Below are positions 33,655-42,296 of a stretch of 49,938 nucleotides of DNA, one piece after another. The notes under the pieces were generated by a model. The model was not told where the DNA came from and did not search any database. It worked only from the letters and a program-made list of their open reading frames with translations. The DNA lies in the NCBI GenBank assembly GCA_017398585.1, contig JAFQFS010000103.1:1-49938 (forward strand), given 5' to 3'. Position numbers and translations under genes: made by a program. This stretch comes from Clostridia bacterium (GTDB taxonomy: Bacteria > Bacillota > Clostridia > Oscillospirales > CAG-272). Within the stretch, counting starts at the first letter, position 1. Each line of letters opens with the position of its first letter.

Positions 33655-34680
33655 ATGAACGATTTTGAAACCACAAAGTCCGGTTATGTCGTCGTCACCG
33701 ACACGATCCCAAACGACGGTTCCGCGGACGTGTCCGACGCGATCCAGAAGCTGATCGACGACAACCCGAACCGCACGATCTACTTCCCGGATGGCACGTA
33801 CATCCTCGGAAAACCGATCCTCACTCCCGCGCATCCGAAAAAGAGCGTCGCGCTGAAGCTCTCGACTTATGCGGTGCTCAAGGCGGCGGACGGCTGGGAC
33901 AGCGACGAAGCCATGGTGCGTCTCGGCGCGTCGCATCCCGCAAACGACATCTACACCATCGGCAGCAACTACTCCTTCACCGGCGGCATCGTGGACGGCA
34001 GCGGCGTTGCAAAGGGCATTTCCATTGACGGCGGACGCGAAACCATGATCCGCGACGTGTCGATCAAGCATGTGAAGATCGGCATCCACATCAAATACGG
34101 TGCGAACAGCGGCTCGTCCGACGCGGATATCTTTGGCGTGAACATCATCGGCAACGGTGCGATCGATTCGGTCGGCGTTCTGCTCGAAGGCTACGACAAC
34201 ACGCTGACGAATATGCGGATCGCGCGCGTATTCACTGGCATTGAGCTTCGTTCCGCGGGCAACAGTATGCGAAACCTGCACCCTCTGTACACCTGCGACT
34301 ACACGGATTACGGCAATTCCTGCGGCTTCCTCGATTACGCGGGGAACAACTGGTACAATTTCTGCTACAGCGACCATTTCGGCATCGGCTTCCGTACGGC
34401 AAGCACCGAGCGCAACCGCAACGTCCGCAACATCTATGACAGCTGCTTCACGATGTGGTACGCGGCACGCGGGGACGTTCACACGGCGTTCCGCGCGGAC
34501 GGAAAATTCAACTCGGTTCTGACGAACTTCAACATCGGCTTCCATCATCAGCAGGAAAAGAACGTCGTTCTGTCCGTGGGCGAACCCGGCGGACGCGGCG
34601 TCTTCAACCGTCTGTCGGTGAATCCGAAGAAATGCACGGACGACACGTACAAGGAATATCTCGAAGGCGGACTGTTCTGA
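33655..34680 (+). CDS. Pectate-lyase-superfamily (parallel beta-helix) protein
   Basis: A 341-residue right-handed beta-helix protein. The start TDTIPNDGSADVSDAIQKLI, then RTIYFPDGTYILGKPI (39-54), is the classic opening of the pectate lyase 3 / GH55-like superfamily. Coils follow with repeated GI/GV-x-L/I patterns (GGIVDGSGVAKGISIDGG, VKIGIHIKYG, GVLLEGYDNTL). The catalytic class, lyase or hydrolase, cannot be assigned. No signal peptide. AGGAGGTT precedes the start. No clear promoter is seen in the 170 bp upstream. Confidence 0.78.
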   Translation: MNDFETTKSGYVVVTDTIPNDGSADVSDAIQKLIDDNPNRTIYFPDGTYILGKPILTPAHPKKSVALKLSTYAVLKAADGWDSDEAMVRLGASHPANDIYTIGSNYSFTGGIVDGSGVAKGISIDGGRETMIRDVSIKHVKIGIHIKYGANSGSSDADIFGVNIIGNGAIDSVGVLLEGYDNTLTNMRIARVFTGIELRSAGNSMRNLHPLYTCDYTDYGNSCGFLDYAGNNWYNFCYSDHFGIGFRTASTERNRNVRNIYDSCFTMWYAARGDVHTAFRADGKFNSVLTNFNIGFHHQQEKNVVLSVGEPGGRGVFNRLSVNPKKCTDDTYKEYLEGGLF

Positions 34681-34689
34681 GGATTTCTT

Positions 34690-34800
34690 GGGGAGGAACT
34701 TTTTGCAAAAAGTTCCTCCCCAAACCCCTCTTCAAAAAACTTTAAACGAATGTAAAAATAAAGTACAGTGCAGATTTGCAAAAATTTGCACTGTACTTTT
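34690..34800. repeat. Palindromic repeat family P, left part with inner hairpin (copy B)
   Basis: A 15-bp stem GGGGAGGAACTTTTT (34690-34704) / 34707-34721 is followed by CAAACCCCTCTTCAAAAAACTTTAAAC, the same tail as other copies, written here in full as a motif. An inner hairpin AAAGTACAGTGCA / TGCACTGTACTTT (34761-34799) follows. The right terminal repeat is missing. It lies just after the beta-helix gene and may terminate it. Confidence 0.8.
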
Positions 34801-34861
34801 ATGGTTGGACTTATTATAGCAGAAAGATGTTAAAAAATCCAGAAATACGTGACCTGCGGAA

Positions 34862-34890
34862 TTGACAATCCTGCCGAAATATGCTACCAT
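34862..34890 (+). promoter_or_regulatory. Promoter of the GH43 gene
   Basis: TTGACA (34862-34867), 17-bp spacer, TACCAT (34885-34890). Confidence 0.65.
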
Positions 34891-34925
34891 GAATTATCAC
34901 TTTATTGTAATGAAGGAGAAACCAT

Positions 34926-35816
34926 ATGATCATCACCGACATCACCCGGATCGGCGACCCGCAGATTCTGCTTTACGAAGGCAAATACTACAATTACGCC
35001 ACCAGCAGCGGCGAGGGCTTCCTCGTCTGGGAAAGCGAAGACCTCGTCCACTGGAGTGAACCGACACTCTGCTTCCGTGCCATCGATTTCTGGGGCAAGT
35101 CCCACTTCTGGGCCCCGGAAGTTGTGTACTACAACGGCAAATTCGTCATGCACTACACCGCGCAGAGCCGCGAGCTTGATTCCCTCCGTATCGGCGTTGC
35201 GGTCGCGGACGATCCGAAGGGACCCTTTACCGATGTTCACGGCAAGCCGCTGTTCGATTTCGGCTACGCGGCGATCGACGGTTCCGTCCTCGTCTGCGGC
35301 GAAGGAAACTACTTCTACTACTCCCGTGACTGTTCCGAAAACATCATTAACGGCGTGAAGACCAGCCAGCTTTACTGCATTCAGCTTGACGATACCCTTA
35401 CGAATGTCGTCGGCGAAGCGAAGCTCATGACCACGCCGGATAAGGAATTCGAGTTCAAATCCCTCAACATCAATCACCTCTGGAACGAAGGTCCGTGCGT
35501 CATTTTCCGTGACGGGAAGTACATCATGAACTATTCCGCGAACTGCTACGCAACGAACGATTACGCCATCTGCGTGGCGACGGCGGATCATCCGATGGGA
35601 CCGTGGACGAAGTCCGTGAACAATCCGGTGCTGTCCTGCCGGGAAGACCTGTTCGGCGCGGGACACAACGCGTTCTTCACCGGGAAGGACGGTGAACTGT
35701 ACACGTCCTTCCACATCCAGACGAATCCACAGAAGCCGTCCGGCAACCGCCGTACGGTCGTCGGCAAGGTTACCTTCGGCGAAAAGAACGGCGAAATTTA
35801 CCAGACGATCGAGTAA
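34926..35816 (+). CDS. Glycoside hydrolase family 43
   Basis: A 296-residue five-bladed propeller enzyme of GH43, an inverting family of beta-xylosidases and alpha-arabinofuranosidases. The catalytic base is Asp 11 (IGDPQIL), the pKa-modulating Asp is 118 (AAIDGS), and the acid Glu is 188 (WNEGPCVIFRDGKY). No accessory domain is present. No signal peptide, so arabinoxylo-oligosaccharides would be cleaved inside the cell. GAAGGAG precedes the start. Monocistronic. Confidence 0.93.
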   Translation: MIITDITRIGDPQILLYEGKYYNYATSSGEGFLVWESEDLVHWSEPTLCFRAIDFWGKSHFWAPEVVYYNGKFVMHYTAQSRELDSLRIGVAVADDPKGPFTDVHGKPLFDFGYAAIDGSVLVCGEGNYFYYSRDCSENIINGVKTSQLYCIQLDDTLTNVVGEAKLMTTPDKEFEFKSLNINHLWNEGPCVIFRDGKYIMNYSANCYATNDYAICVATADHPMGPWTKSVNNPVLSCREDLFGAGHNAFFTGKDGELYTSFHIQTNPQKPSGNRRTVVGKVTFGEKNGEIYQTIE

Positions 35817-35840
35817 AACCGGAAAAATCCGCCGAAACGC

Positions 35841-35869
35841 TTGCAATGCAGAAGGAGATATGGTATACT
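35841..35869 (+). promoter_or_regulatory. cysK promoter
   Basis: TTGCAA (35841-35846), 17-bp spacer, TATACT (35864-35869). The leader is about 60 nt with no visible riboswitch. Confidence 0.72.
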
Positions 35870-35934
35870 TATCAGGATATTCTGCATATATTTCATTTAT
35901 ATACTGTAAAGAAGTCCACTGAGGTTACTGTATC

Positions 35935-36861
35935 ATGATATACAACAATATTCTTGAAGCGATGGGACATACCCCCATCATCCGTCTGCAGCGTCTTGCC
36001 GATCCAGAAGGCGCGGAGATCCTCGTAAAGTTCGAAGGTCTGAACGTCGGCGGTTCCATCAAGACCCGCACCGCGTTCAACATGATCCGTGACGCGGAAG
36101 CAAAGGGACTCATCGGCCCCGACACCATCATCGTCGAGCCCACCAGCGGCAACCAGGGCATCGGTCTTGCGCTCGTCGGTGCGGTACGCGGCTACAAAAC
36201 GAAGATCATCATGCCCGACTCCGTCAGCATGGAACGCCGCCTTCTCGTCGAACACTACGGCGCGGAAGTCATCCTGATCCACGACGCGGGAAACATCGGG
36301 CTGTGCATTGAAGAATGTCTGAATCTCGCGCTCCGCATGAAGGAAGAAGACCCGAACGTGTTCGTTCCCCAGCAGTTTGAAAATCCGGCGAACCCGGCGA
36401 TCCAGCGCTGCCAGACCGCGCAGGAAATCCTCGACGATGTTGCCGGTCCGATCCACGGCTTCTGCTCCGGCATCGGTACGGGCGGCACGATCACCGGCAT
36501 CGGCGAAGCGCTCAAGGAAGCGAATCCGGACATGACCATCTGGGCGGTCGAACCGGAAAATGCGGCGATCCTCTCCGGCGGCTCCATCGGCACCCACGTT
36601 CAGATGGGCATCGGCGACGGCGTCATTCCGGTGATCCTCAACCAGACCATCTACGACGACATCTGCATCGTCCGCGACGACGAAGCGATCCGCGTATCGA
36701 AGGAACTCGCGCTCAAGGAAGGCATCCTCTGCGGCATCAGCAGCGGCACCAACGTTGCGGCGGCGATCAAGCTGGCGAAGGTTCTCGGAAAGGGAAAGAC
36801 GGTCGTGACCGTTCTTCCGGACACCGCGGAACGCTATTTCTCCACTCCTTTATTTGAATAA
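35935..36861 (+). CDS. cysK: Cysteine synthase (O-acetylserine sulfhydrylase)
   Basis: A 308-residue PLP enzyme making cysteine from O-acetylserine and sulfide. Lys 43 in GGSIKTR forms the Schiff base, the substrate loop is PTSGNQG (69-75; usually SGNTG), and GIGTGGTITG binds the PLP phosphate. SSGTN, just before AAAIKLAKVL, completes the set. Length fits CysK. The ribosome site (GAGG) is distant, and the gene has its own promoter and a strong terminator. A cystathionine beta-synthase-like specificity cannot be excluded. Confidence 0.92.
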   Translation: MIYNNILEAMGHTPIIRLQRLADPEGAEILVKFEGLNVGGSIKTRTAFNMIRDAEAKGLIGPDTIIVEPTSGNQGIGLALVGAVRGYKTKIIMPDSVSMERRLLVEHYGAEVILIHDAGNIGLCIEECLNLALRMKEEDPNVFVPQQFENPANPAIQRCQTAQEILDDVAGPIHGFCSGIGTGGTITGIGEALKEANPDMTIWAVEPENAAILSGGSIGTHVQMGIGDGVIPVILNQTIYDDICIVRDDEAIRVSKELALKEGILCGISSGTNVAAAIKLAKVLGKGKTVVTVLPDTAERYFSTPLFE

Positions 36862-36867
36862 AAACAA

Positions 36868-36908
36868 TCCGGGGAACCCTCTGATCAATGGGTTCCCCGG
36901 ACTTTTTT
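36868..36908 (+). terminator. cysK terminator
   Basis: TCCGGGGAACCC (36868-36879) / GGGTTCCCCGGA (36890-36901), then CTTTTTT. Confidence 0.9.
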
Positions 36909-36909
36909 G

Positions 36910-37124
36910 CGGGAATTTTTTGAAAAAAGTTTCCGAGTTTGCGAAGTAAACTCGTCCAAACCCCACCTCAAAAACTTTAAACAAGCAGGATAACAAAGTG
37001 CAGTGTAAATCCAACAAAAAAACCAGACAAACTTTGTCATTTTATCCAGTTTAAAATTTTTTGAAAGGGGTTACAAGTTGCTGTGCAACTTGAGGAAAAC
37101 TTTTTTGAAAAAAAAGTTTTCCCC
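36910..37124. mobile_element. MITE-like palindromic element P, full length (copy C)
   Basis: About 215 bp with terminal inverted repeats. Left end: a degenerate GGGAATTTTTT hairpin, then ACCCCACCTCAAAAACTTT. Right end: TTTTTTGAAAGGGG, then GGAAAACTTTTTT (37094-37106) / 37110-37122. Inner arms also pair: TTTAAAC (36976-36982) with GTTTAAA (37049-37055), GGATAA (36988-36993) with TTATCC (37042-37047). Each terminal repeat carries an extra small hairpin: GAGTTT-GCGAAGT-AAACTC on the left and CAAGTTG-CTGTG-CAACTTG on the right. No coding capacity. It fills the gap between cysK and the MATE gene. Confidence 0.7.
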
Positions 37125-37145
37125 GAGAACTCCATCGAACTCACA

Positions 37146-38534
37146 TTATTTCAGTGCCTTGGTCTTCCACTTGCCGCGGGCATAGAAGATCGCGGTGAGA
37201 AGCGCGCCGATCAGCCAGGAGCAGAGGAGGGAAATCTGGATACATTCCTGACGGCCGTGCGGGAGTTCGGCGGTTCTGGTGAGGAAGGAGATGGTATAGG
37301 CGATCGGTACACGGATCGCAACGGTGGTGATAAGCGAGATCCACATCGGGGTCATCGTGTCGCCCGCACCGCGCATGATGCCGGAAAGGCTCTGCGTGAC
37401 GGCAACGGCGATGTAGCCGAGCGCGAGAATCTTCATGAGATTGTAGCTGAGGTCAACGAGCGCCTGCGTTTCGGTGAAGATACCCATCAGCCCCTTGCCG
37501 AAGAGAAGGATCGCGCCGGTGATGACGGTGGAGGTGGCAACGGCCATGAGCGTGCCCTGCTTTGCGCCCTTGGTGACGCGGTCGTACAGACCCGCGCCGA
37601 CGTTCTGTCCGGCGTAGGTGGTGAGCGCGGTGCCGAAGGAGAAGTTCGGCATCATCGCGAAGCCGTCGACACGCATGATAACGACGTTGGCGGCGATGAA
37701 CTGTTCACCGAACTGGTTCGTCAGGGACTGAACGATGATCATCGCGGAGGAGAAGATTGCCTGCGTCAGACCGGAGGGAAGTCCGAGACGGACGACGGTC
37801 TTTACGTAAGTGCTGACCGGCTTGAGATACTTCGCGCCGAAGTCAAAATACTGGCGCATTTTCGCGAGCTTGATGAGACAGAGGATCGAGGAGATCATCT
37901 GCGCGATCACGGTTGCGAGCGCAACGCCGCCGACGCCCATCTGGACAACAGCAACAAAGAAAATGTCGAGAACGATGTTGATCACGGTTGCGATGAGGAG
38001 GTAAACCAGCGCAGAGAAGGAGTCGCCCAGTCCGCGGAGCATCCCGCTGAGGATGTTGTAGTACGCAAGCCCCGCCATGCCGACGAGACAGATCATGAGG
38101 TAGGACGCACATCCGTCAAGGATGGATACCGGTGTGTTCAGTGCCGTGAGAATCGGGCGGATGAACGGTGACATGAGAAGGATCAGCCCCGCACAGCAGA
38201 TCGCCGTGACGGTGATGCAGTTGCCGATGGTGTAGGACAGTGCTTCCCGGTTTTTTGCTCCGAAATACTGGGAAACCATGATGCTCGCACCGGCGGAAAT
38301 GCCGATAAACAGGACGAGCAGCATGTTGAGGATCGGTCCCGAGCTTCCGACCGCGGCGAGTGCATTGTCGCCGATGTACTTGCCGACGACGATGCTGTCG
38401 ACGGTGTTGTACAGCTGCTGCGCGATGTTCCCGATCAGCATGGGGATGGTGAACGAAAGAATGCTCTTCCACGGTGTCCCGACGGTCATGTCCGTGGGAG
38501 CGTTGAGGCTTCTGAATGCGGTTCGTTTTGCCAC
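37146..38534 (-). CDS. MATE family efflux transporter (first)
   Basis: A 462-residue, twelve-helix multidrug/toxic compound extrusion protein. The N-terminal half has MLIGNIAQQLYNTVDSIVVG and the second half repeats the fold with LGLPSGLTQAIFSSAMIIVQ. Function is cation-coupled export; substrate unknown. The start codon is GTG (38532-38534) with AAAGGAGT upstream. It has its own promoter and is divergent from the GH39 operon. Confidence 0.92.
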   Translation of the reverse strand: MAKRTAFRSLNAPTDMTVGTPWKSILSFTIPMLIGNIAQQLYNTVDSIVVGKYIGDNALAAVGSSGPILNMLLVLFIGISAGASIMVSQYFGAKNREALSYTIGNCITVTAICCAGLILLMSPFIRPILTALNTPVSILDGCASYLMICLVGMAGLAYYNILSGMLRGLGDSFSALVYLLIATVINIVLDIFFVAVVQMGVGGVALATVIAQMISSILCLIKLAKMRQYFDFGAKYLKPVSTYVKTVVRLGLPSGLTQAIFSSAMIIVQSLTNQFGEQFIAANVVIMRVDGFAMMPNFSFGTALTTYAGQNVGAGLYDRVTKGAKQGTLMAVATSTVITGAILLFGKGLMGIFTETQALVDLSYNLMKILALGYIAVAVTQSLSGIMRGAGDTMTPMWISLITTVAIRVPIAYTISFLTRTAELPHGRQECIQISLLCSWLIGALLTAIFYARGKWKTKALK

Positions 38535-38586
38535 AATGTTACTCCTTTGTTGATGTCTGATGATGTCCGAAATTAACTCATTTTAC

Positions 38587-38615
38587 AGTATATCATAAAA
38601 CGGTACGGATTTCAA
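38587..38615 (-). promoter_or_regulatory. Promoter of the first MATE gene
   Basis: Minus strand TTGAAA (38610-38615), 17-bp spacer, TATACT (38587-38592). Confidence 0.75.
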
Positions 38616-38744
38616 GCGGACGGATTGTAAAATCAAAATATCCGGAATTGTTCACAAAATTATACTTATATATCGGATTCTGCCGTTATATAATCTATTA
38701 TAAGATCAATCTTGATGCAGAATTACCAAAAAGGAGGAACTTGT

Positions 38745-40031
38745 ATGGCATTTATCCGGATCGACTGGAACGAACCGGTCGGGAAGATCAAGCCCATGCA
38801 CGCGGTCAACAACGGTGTCGCAAAGGGAAGAATGTGCAATTTTGACGACTATGGCGCTGCGGGATTCCCGTATATGCGCAACCACGACGCATCCTACTGC
38901 GAGGAGTACGGCAGCGAGCACTGCGTCGATATCACTGCGATTTTCCCGGATTTTGACGCGGATCCCGATGATCCCGCATCCTACGATTTCACCGAAACCG
39001 ATGCGTACCTCGGCGGTACGCTCGAAACCGGCACGAAGCTGTTCTATCGCCTCGGTCAGAGGATCGAGCATACGATCAAAAAGTACAACGTCCACCCGCC
39101 GAAGGACTTTCACAAATGGGCGGTCATCTGTGAACACATCATCCGCCACTACAACGAAGGCTGGGCGGACGGCCATCACTGGAACATCGAATACTGGGAG
39201 ATCTGGAACGAACCGGACGTCACGCCGCTCTGCTGGACGGGGACGGTCGAGGAATTCTGTGACTTCTTTGTGAAGACGATCGTGCATCTGAAAAACTGTT
39301 TCCCTCATCTCAAGATCGGCGGGCCTGCGCTCGGCGGCAGCTACAGCATGTACTTTATGAAATATCTGCTCGGCGTACTGACTTCACTCGACGAACCGCT
39401 CCCGCTCGACTTTTTCTCGTGGCATCTCTATACGACCGATCCGCACACCGCCGCGAAGGAGGCCGTCCTCTTCCGCGAAACGCTCGACAGCGCCGGATAT
39501 ACCCACACTGAAAGCATCCTCAACGAGTGGAACTACATCGAAGGATTCTTCGACGAACCGTTCCGCCGTTCGGTCGAGACGATCATCGGCATGAAGGGTG
39601 CGGCGTTCTCGGCGGCATTCATGTGTGAGGGGCAGAACAGTCCCGTCGACATGCTCATGTACTACGATGCGCGCCCGAGCTTCTATAACGGTCTGTTTGA
39701 TTTTTACACCCTCCGCCCGCTGAAGGGGTATTACGCCTTTACGATGTTCAACGATCTCTACCGGATGGGGATGCAGGTGAAGTCTTCCTCGAACGACGAT
39801 GAGATCTACACCGTCTGCGCGAAGGACGGCGACGGAAACCGCGCGGCGTACGTTGTGTACTTCACGAACCGTCCGGACGCGGAGGAAAAAACGATCGGGA
39901 TCGAAGCGGAAGGGACGTTTGACGTGTATACCCTCGATGAAGCACACAATAAGGAAAAAACCGGTACGGTCACGCTGCCGGGAATGATTGCAATGCAGCC
40001 GAACACCGTCGTTCTGCTGAAAAACGCCTGA
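38745..40031 (+). CDS. GH39-like beta-xylosidase
   Basis: A 428-residue retaining glycosidase of clan GH-A. Acid/base Glu 156 is in EIWNEPDV and nucleophile Glu 261 in SILNEWNYIEG, with SWHLYTTDPH between, the GH39 layout. A small C-terminal beta-sandwich (about 350-428) follows the barrel. GH39 members are mainly beta-xylosidases. No signal peptide. AAGGAGGAAC sets the start at 38745. It is first in a three-gene operon with the clan GH-A protein (27-bp gap) and the serine hydrolase (12-bp gap). Confidence 0.87.
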   Translation: MAFIRIDWNEPVGKIKPMHAVNNGVAKGRMCNFDDYGAAGFPYMRNHDASYCEEYGSEHCVDITAIFPDFDADPDDPASYDFTETDAYLGGTLETGTKLFYRLGQRIEHTIKKYNVHPPKDFHKWAVICEHIIRHYNEGWADGHHWNIEYWEIWNEPDVTPLCWTGTVEEFCDFFVKTIVHLKNCFPHLKIGGPALGGSYSMYFMKYLLGVLTSLDEPLPLDFFSWHLYTTDPHTAAKEAVLFRETLDSAGYTHTESILNEWNYIEGFFDEPFRRSVETIIGMKGAAFSAAFMCEGQNSPVDMLMYYDARPSFYNGLFDFYTLRPLKGYYAFTMFNDLYRMGMQVKSSSNDDEIYTVCAKDGDGNRAAYVVYFTNRPDAEEKTIGIEAEGTFDVYTLDEAHNKEKTGTVTLPGMIAMQPNTVVLLKNA

Positions 40032-40058
40032 ATCTATAGTTCAAAAGGAGGATTTCCC

Positions 40059-41075
40059 ATGAAAATCGAAGCAAAAGACAAGATACGCGGGATTGTGTAC
40101 GCCTATACTCCGCAGAAACGCTACGATCTCGTGCATGAACTCGGCGTGGACTGGATCCGTCTGAACATTCCCTTCCCGTGGACGGACAAAATCAACGGCA
40201 CCGTCAGCGAACACTGGACACGCATCAAGGCCGAATTTGAGGAAGCCGTCGCCGCCGGACTGCACGTCATGCCGTCCACACCGACCATTTTCGGTTTCCG
40301 GGAGGAGATCTGCGGGACCTACGGGACGGAAGAATTTTATAAAAACGTCCGCCGTGCCGCGCAGTTCATGTGTGAAGACCTCGGTACTCTCGCACATTCG
40401 CTCTGGCAGTGTATGAACGAACTTGACATACCCACCTTCTCCGGAAATGTCCCGCTCGACATCTGCATCGAGACCTGCCGGCAGACCGCACTCGGCATCC
40501 GCGATGTGAATCCGGACGCCGCCTGCGGGACGAACTTTGCATCGTGGAATCCGCGCAGCCGCGAGATCGGACACAAGCTGTTCTCCGGCGACCATCCGTT
40601 CAGCTATGTCGGCGACGATCAGTATTACGGTTCGTGGCAGGGCGGTACCATCGAGGACTGGTGGACGACCCTCGACGAAATGTGGGACGCGTATCACCTG
40701 CCGATCCTCGTCAACGAATGGGGATACTCCAGCCGCGGCGCGACTCTGACGGCCGAAGAACTGCATCGCTGCCCCGACAATACGGAAAACCTCGAGCCGG
40801 TCTGCTACCATAAAGCGTGGTGCAACGAAATGCCCGGCGGACACAACGAAGAGGTACAGGCGGCGTACATGCGGCGCGGGCTTGAAATTTTCGCGGAACA
40901 TCCGCATGTAATGGGGAACTTCATGTTCTGCTTCTCTGACGCGAAGACCTGCTGGCACTGCCACAAGGAAGACTGCCCCGCGGAATGTTACTGGGGACTC
41001 TGCGATTACGACTGCAATCCGAAGCCGGCGTTCTACGCGGCGAAGGAAGCGATTCACGAATTGTATCTGAAATAA
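40059..41075 (+). CDS. Clan GH-A glycoside hydrolase with cysteine-rich C-terminus
   Basis: A 338-residue TIM barrel. Acid/base Glu 121 is in WQCMNELDI and nucleophile Glu 220 in PILVNEWGYSS, so a retaining clan GH-A mechanism is expected. The family is not clear to me. The C-terminal region packs seven cysteines in 29 residues (291, 298, 301, 306, 310, 315, 319), with CWHCHKEDC, which looks like a metal-binding loop rather than disulfides in a cytoplasmic enzyme. Second gene of the GH39 operon, AAAGGAGG ribosome site. Confidence 0.78.
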   Translation: MKIEAKDKIRGIVYAYTPQKRYDLVHELGVDWIRLNIPFPWTDKINGTVSEHWTRIKAEFEEAVAAGLHVMPSTPTIFGFREEICGTYGTEEFYKNVRRAAQFMCEDLGTLAHSLWQCMNELDIPTFSGNVPLDICIETCRQTALGIRDVNPDAACGTNFASWNPRSREIGHKLFSGDHPFSYVGDDQYYGSWQGGTIEDWWTTLDEMWDAYHLPILVNEWGYSSRGATLTAEELHRCPDNTENLEPVCYHKAWCNEMPGGHNEEVQAAYMRRGLEIFAEHPHVMGNFMFCFSDAKTCWHCHKEDCPAECYWGLCDYDCNPKPAFYAAKEAIHELYLK

Positions 41076-41087
41076 AGGAGAGTTTGT

Positions 41088-42290
41088 ATGATGAATATCT
41101 TTTACCCGTATGCGTCCCCCGAAACGGTCGGGCTTGATGCCGGTCTGACCGACGCCGTTGACCGCATGGCGGCGGACGATCTCGCGGACGGGCTCGTCAC
41201 CTGCGCGGCGGTGCAGATCGTCTGCAGGGGAAAAACCGTTTATAAAAAGAACCACGGCTTTGCGGACGCGGCAAAGAACGTCCTGCTGAACGATTCGCAC
41301 CTGTTCCGCATGGCGTCGATGACCAAACCGGTCACGGCGGTCTGCACGATGATCCAGGTCGAACACGGCAAGCTGTCGCTCGATGATCCGGCGAGCAAGT
41401 ATCTGCCGCAGCTTTCCGGAATGCAGGTTGCGGAAGTCGACCGTGAAGGGAACCTCACAGGGACGCACCCCGCACCGTACGATTTTACTGTGCGCGATCT
41501 GCTGACGCATTCGTCGGGGCTCGGTTCCGGACCGTGGTTCGGAAAATTCTGCCGTGACGCGGGCTTCGCGGACGGCGTGACCCTCGCGGACAAAATCGAC
41601 GACTGGGCACACTCGTATCTCGAATTTGATCCGTCGACCGCGTTTTCGTACAGCGGGCTGGTTGGATTCGACGTTCTCGCGCATCTGGTCGAGGTCACCT
41701 CGGGCATGACATACGCGGAATTCGCGAAGAAAAACCTGTTCGATCCGCTTGACATGAAGGACACGTGCTATCTGCCGTCGGAAGAGCAGCGGAGTCGGCT
41801 GGTGCAGATGCACGCGACCGTGGAAAAAGGAAAAACCGCCCCGGTCGATATGGGACGGTTCGTCTTCGGTTCATGCCCGACCACGTATCATTCGGGCGGC
41901 GCGGGACTGGTTTCGTGCCTTGCGGACTACACGCGTTTCGCACATATGCTCCTTTCGGACGGCGAAAGCGGCGGTATACGGATCCTGTCGGAGGAGACGG
42001 TGCGTCAGATGCGTACCCGTCAGCTCCGTCCGATGGTTCCGGGAACGGACGCGACGTATTCGTGGGGACTCAGTATGCGCGTTGTTCTCGCGGATAACGG
42101 TTCACAGCGTCCGCTGCGTACGGGAGCGTACGGCTGGTCGGGTGCATACGGTACACATTTCTGGTGCGATCCGGTGCGGGATCTCTGCGCGGTTTACCTG
42201 TCGAACATGACGACGGCGGGAGGTTCCGGCGCATTGACGGCCAGACACATCGAAAAAGCGGTGATGGAACATCTCGGGGAACTTGAATAA
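41088..42290 (+). CDS. Serine hydrolase, beta-lactamase class C / esterase family
   Basis: A 400-residue protein with the penicillin-binding fold. The nucleophile Ser 77 and Lys 80 are in MASMTK (S-x-x-K), and FSYSGLVGFD carries the Tyr of the second motif. HFWCDP near the C-terminus takes the place of the KTG-type box. Members are esterases, peptidases or lactamases. In an operon with GH39, a carbohydrate esterase role is possible (inference). No signal peptide, which argues against a secreted beta-lactamase. Two adjacent ATG codons occur at the start. Confidence 0.87.
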   Translation: MMNIFYPYASPETVGLDAGLTDAVDRMAADDLADGLVTCAAVQIVCRGKTVYKKNHGFADAAKNVLLNDSHLFRMASMTKPVTAVCTMIQVEHGKLSLDDPASKYLPQLSGMQVAEVDREGNLTGTHPAPYDFTVRDLLTHSSGLGSGPWFGKFCRDAGFADGVTLADKIDDWAHSYLEFDPSTAFSYSGLVGFDVLAHLVEVTSGMTYAEFAKKNLFDPLDMKDTCYLPSEEQRSRLVQMHATVEKGKTAPVDMGRFVFGSCPTTYHSGGAGLVSCLADYTRFAHMLLSDGESGGIRILSEETVRQMRTRQLRPMVPGTDATYSWGLSMRVVLADNGSQRPLRTGAYGWSGAYGTHFWCDPVRDLCAVYLSNMTTAGGSGALTARHIEKAVMEHLGELE

Positions 42291-42296
42291 TTGAAT

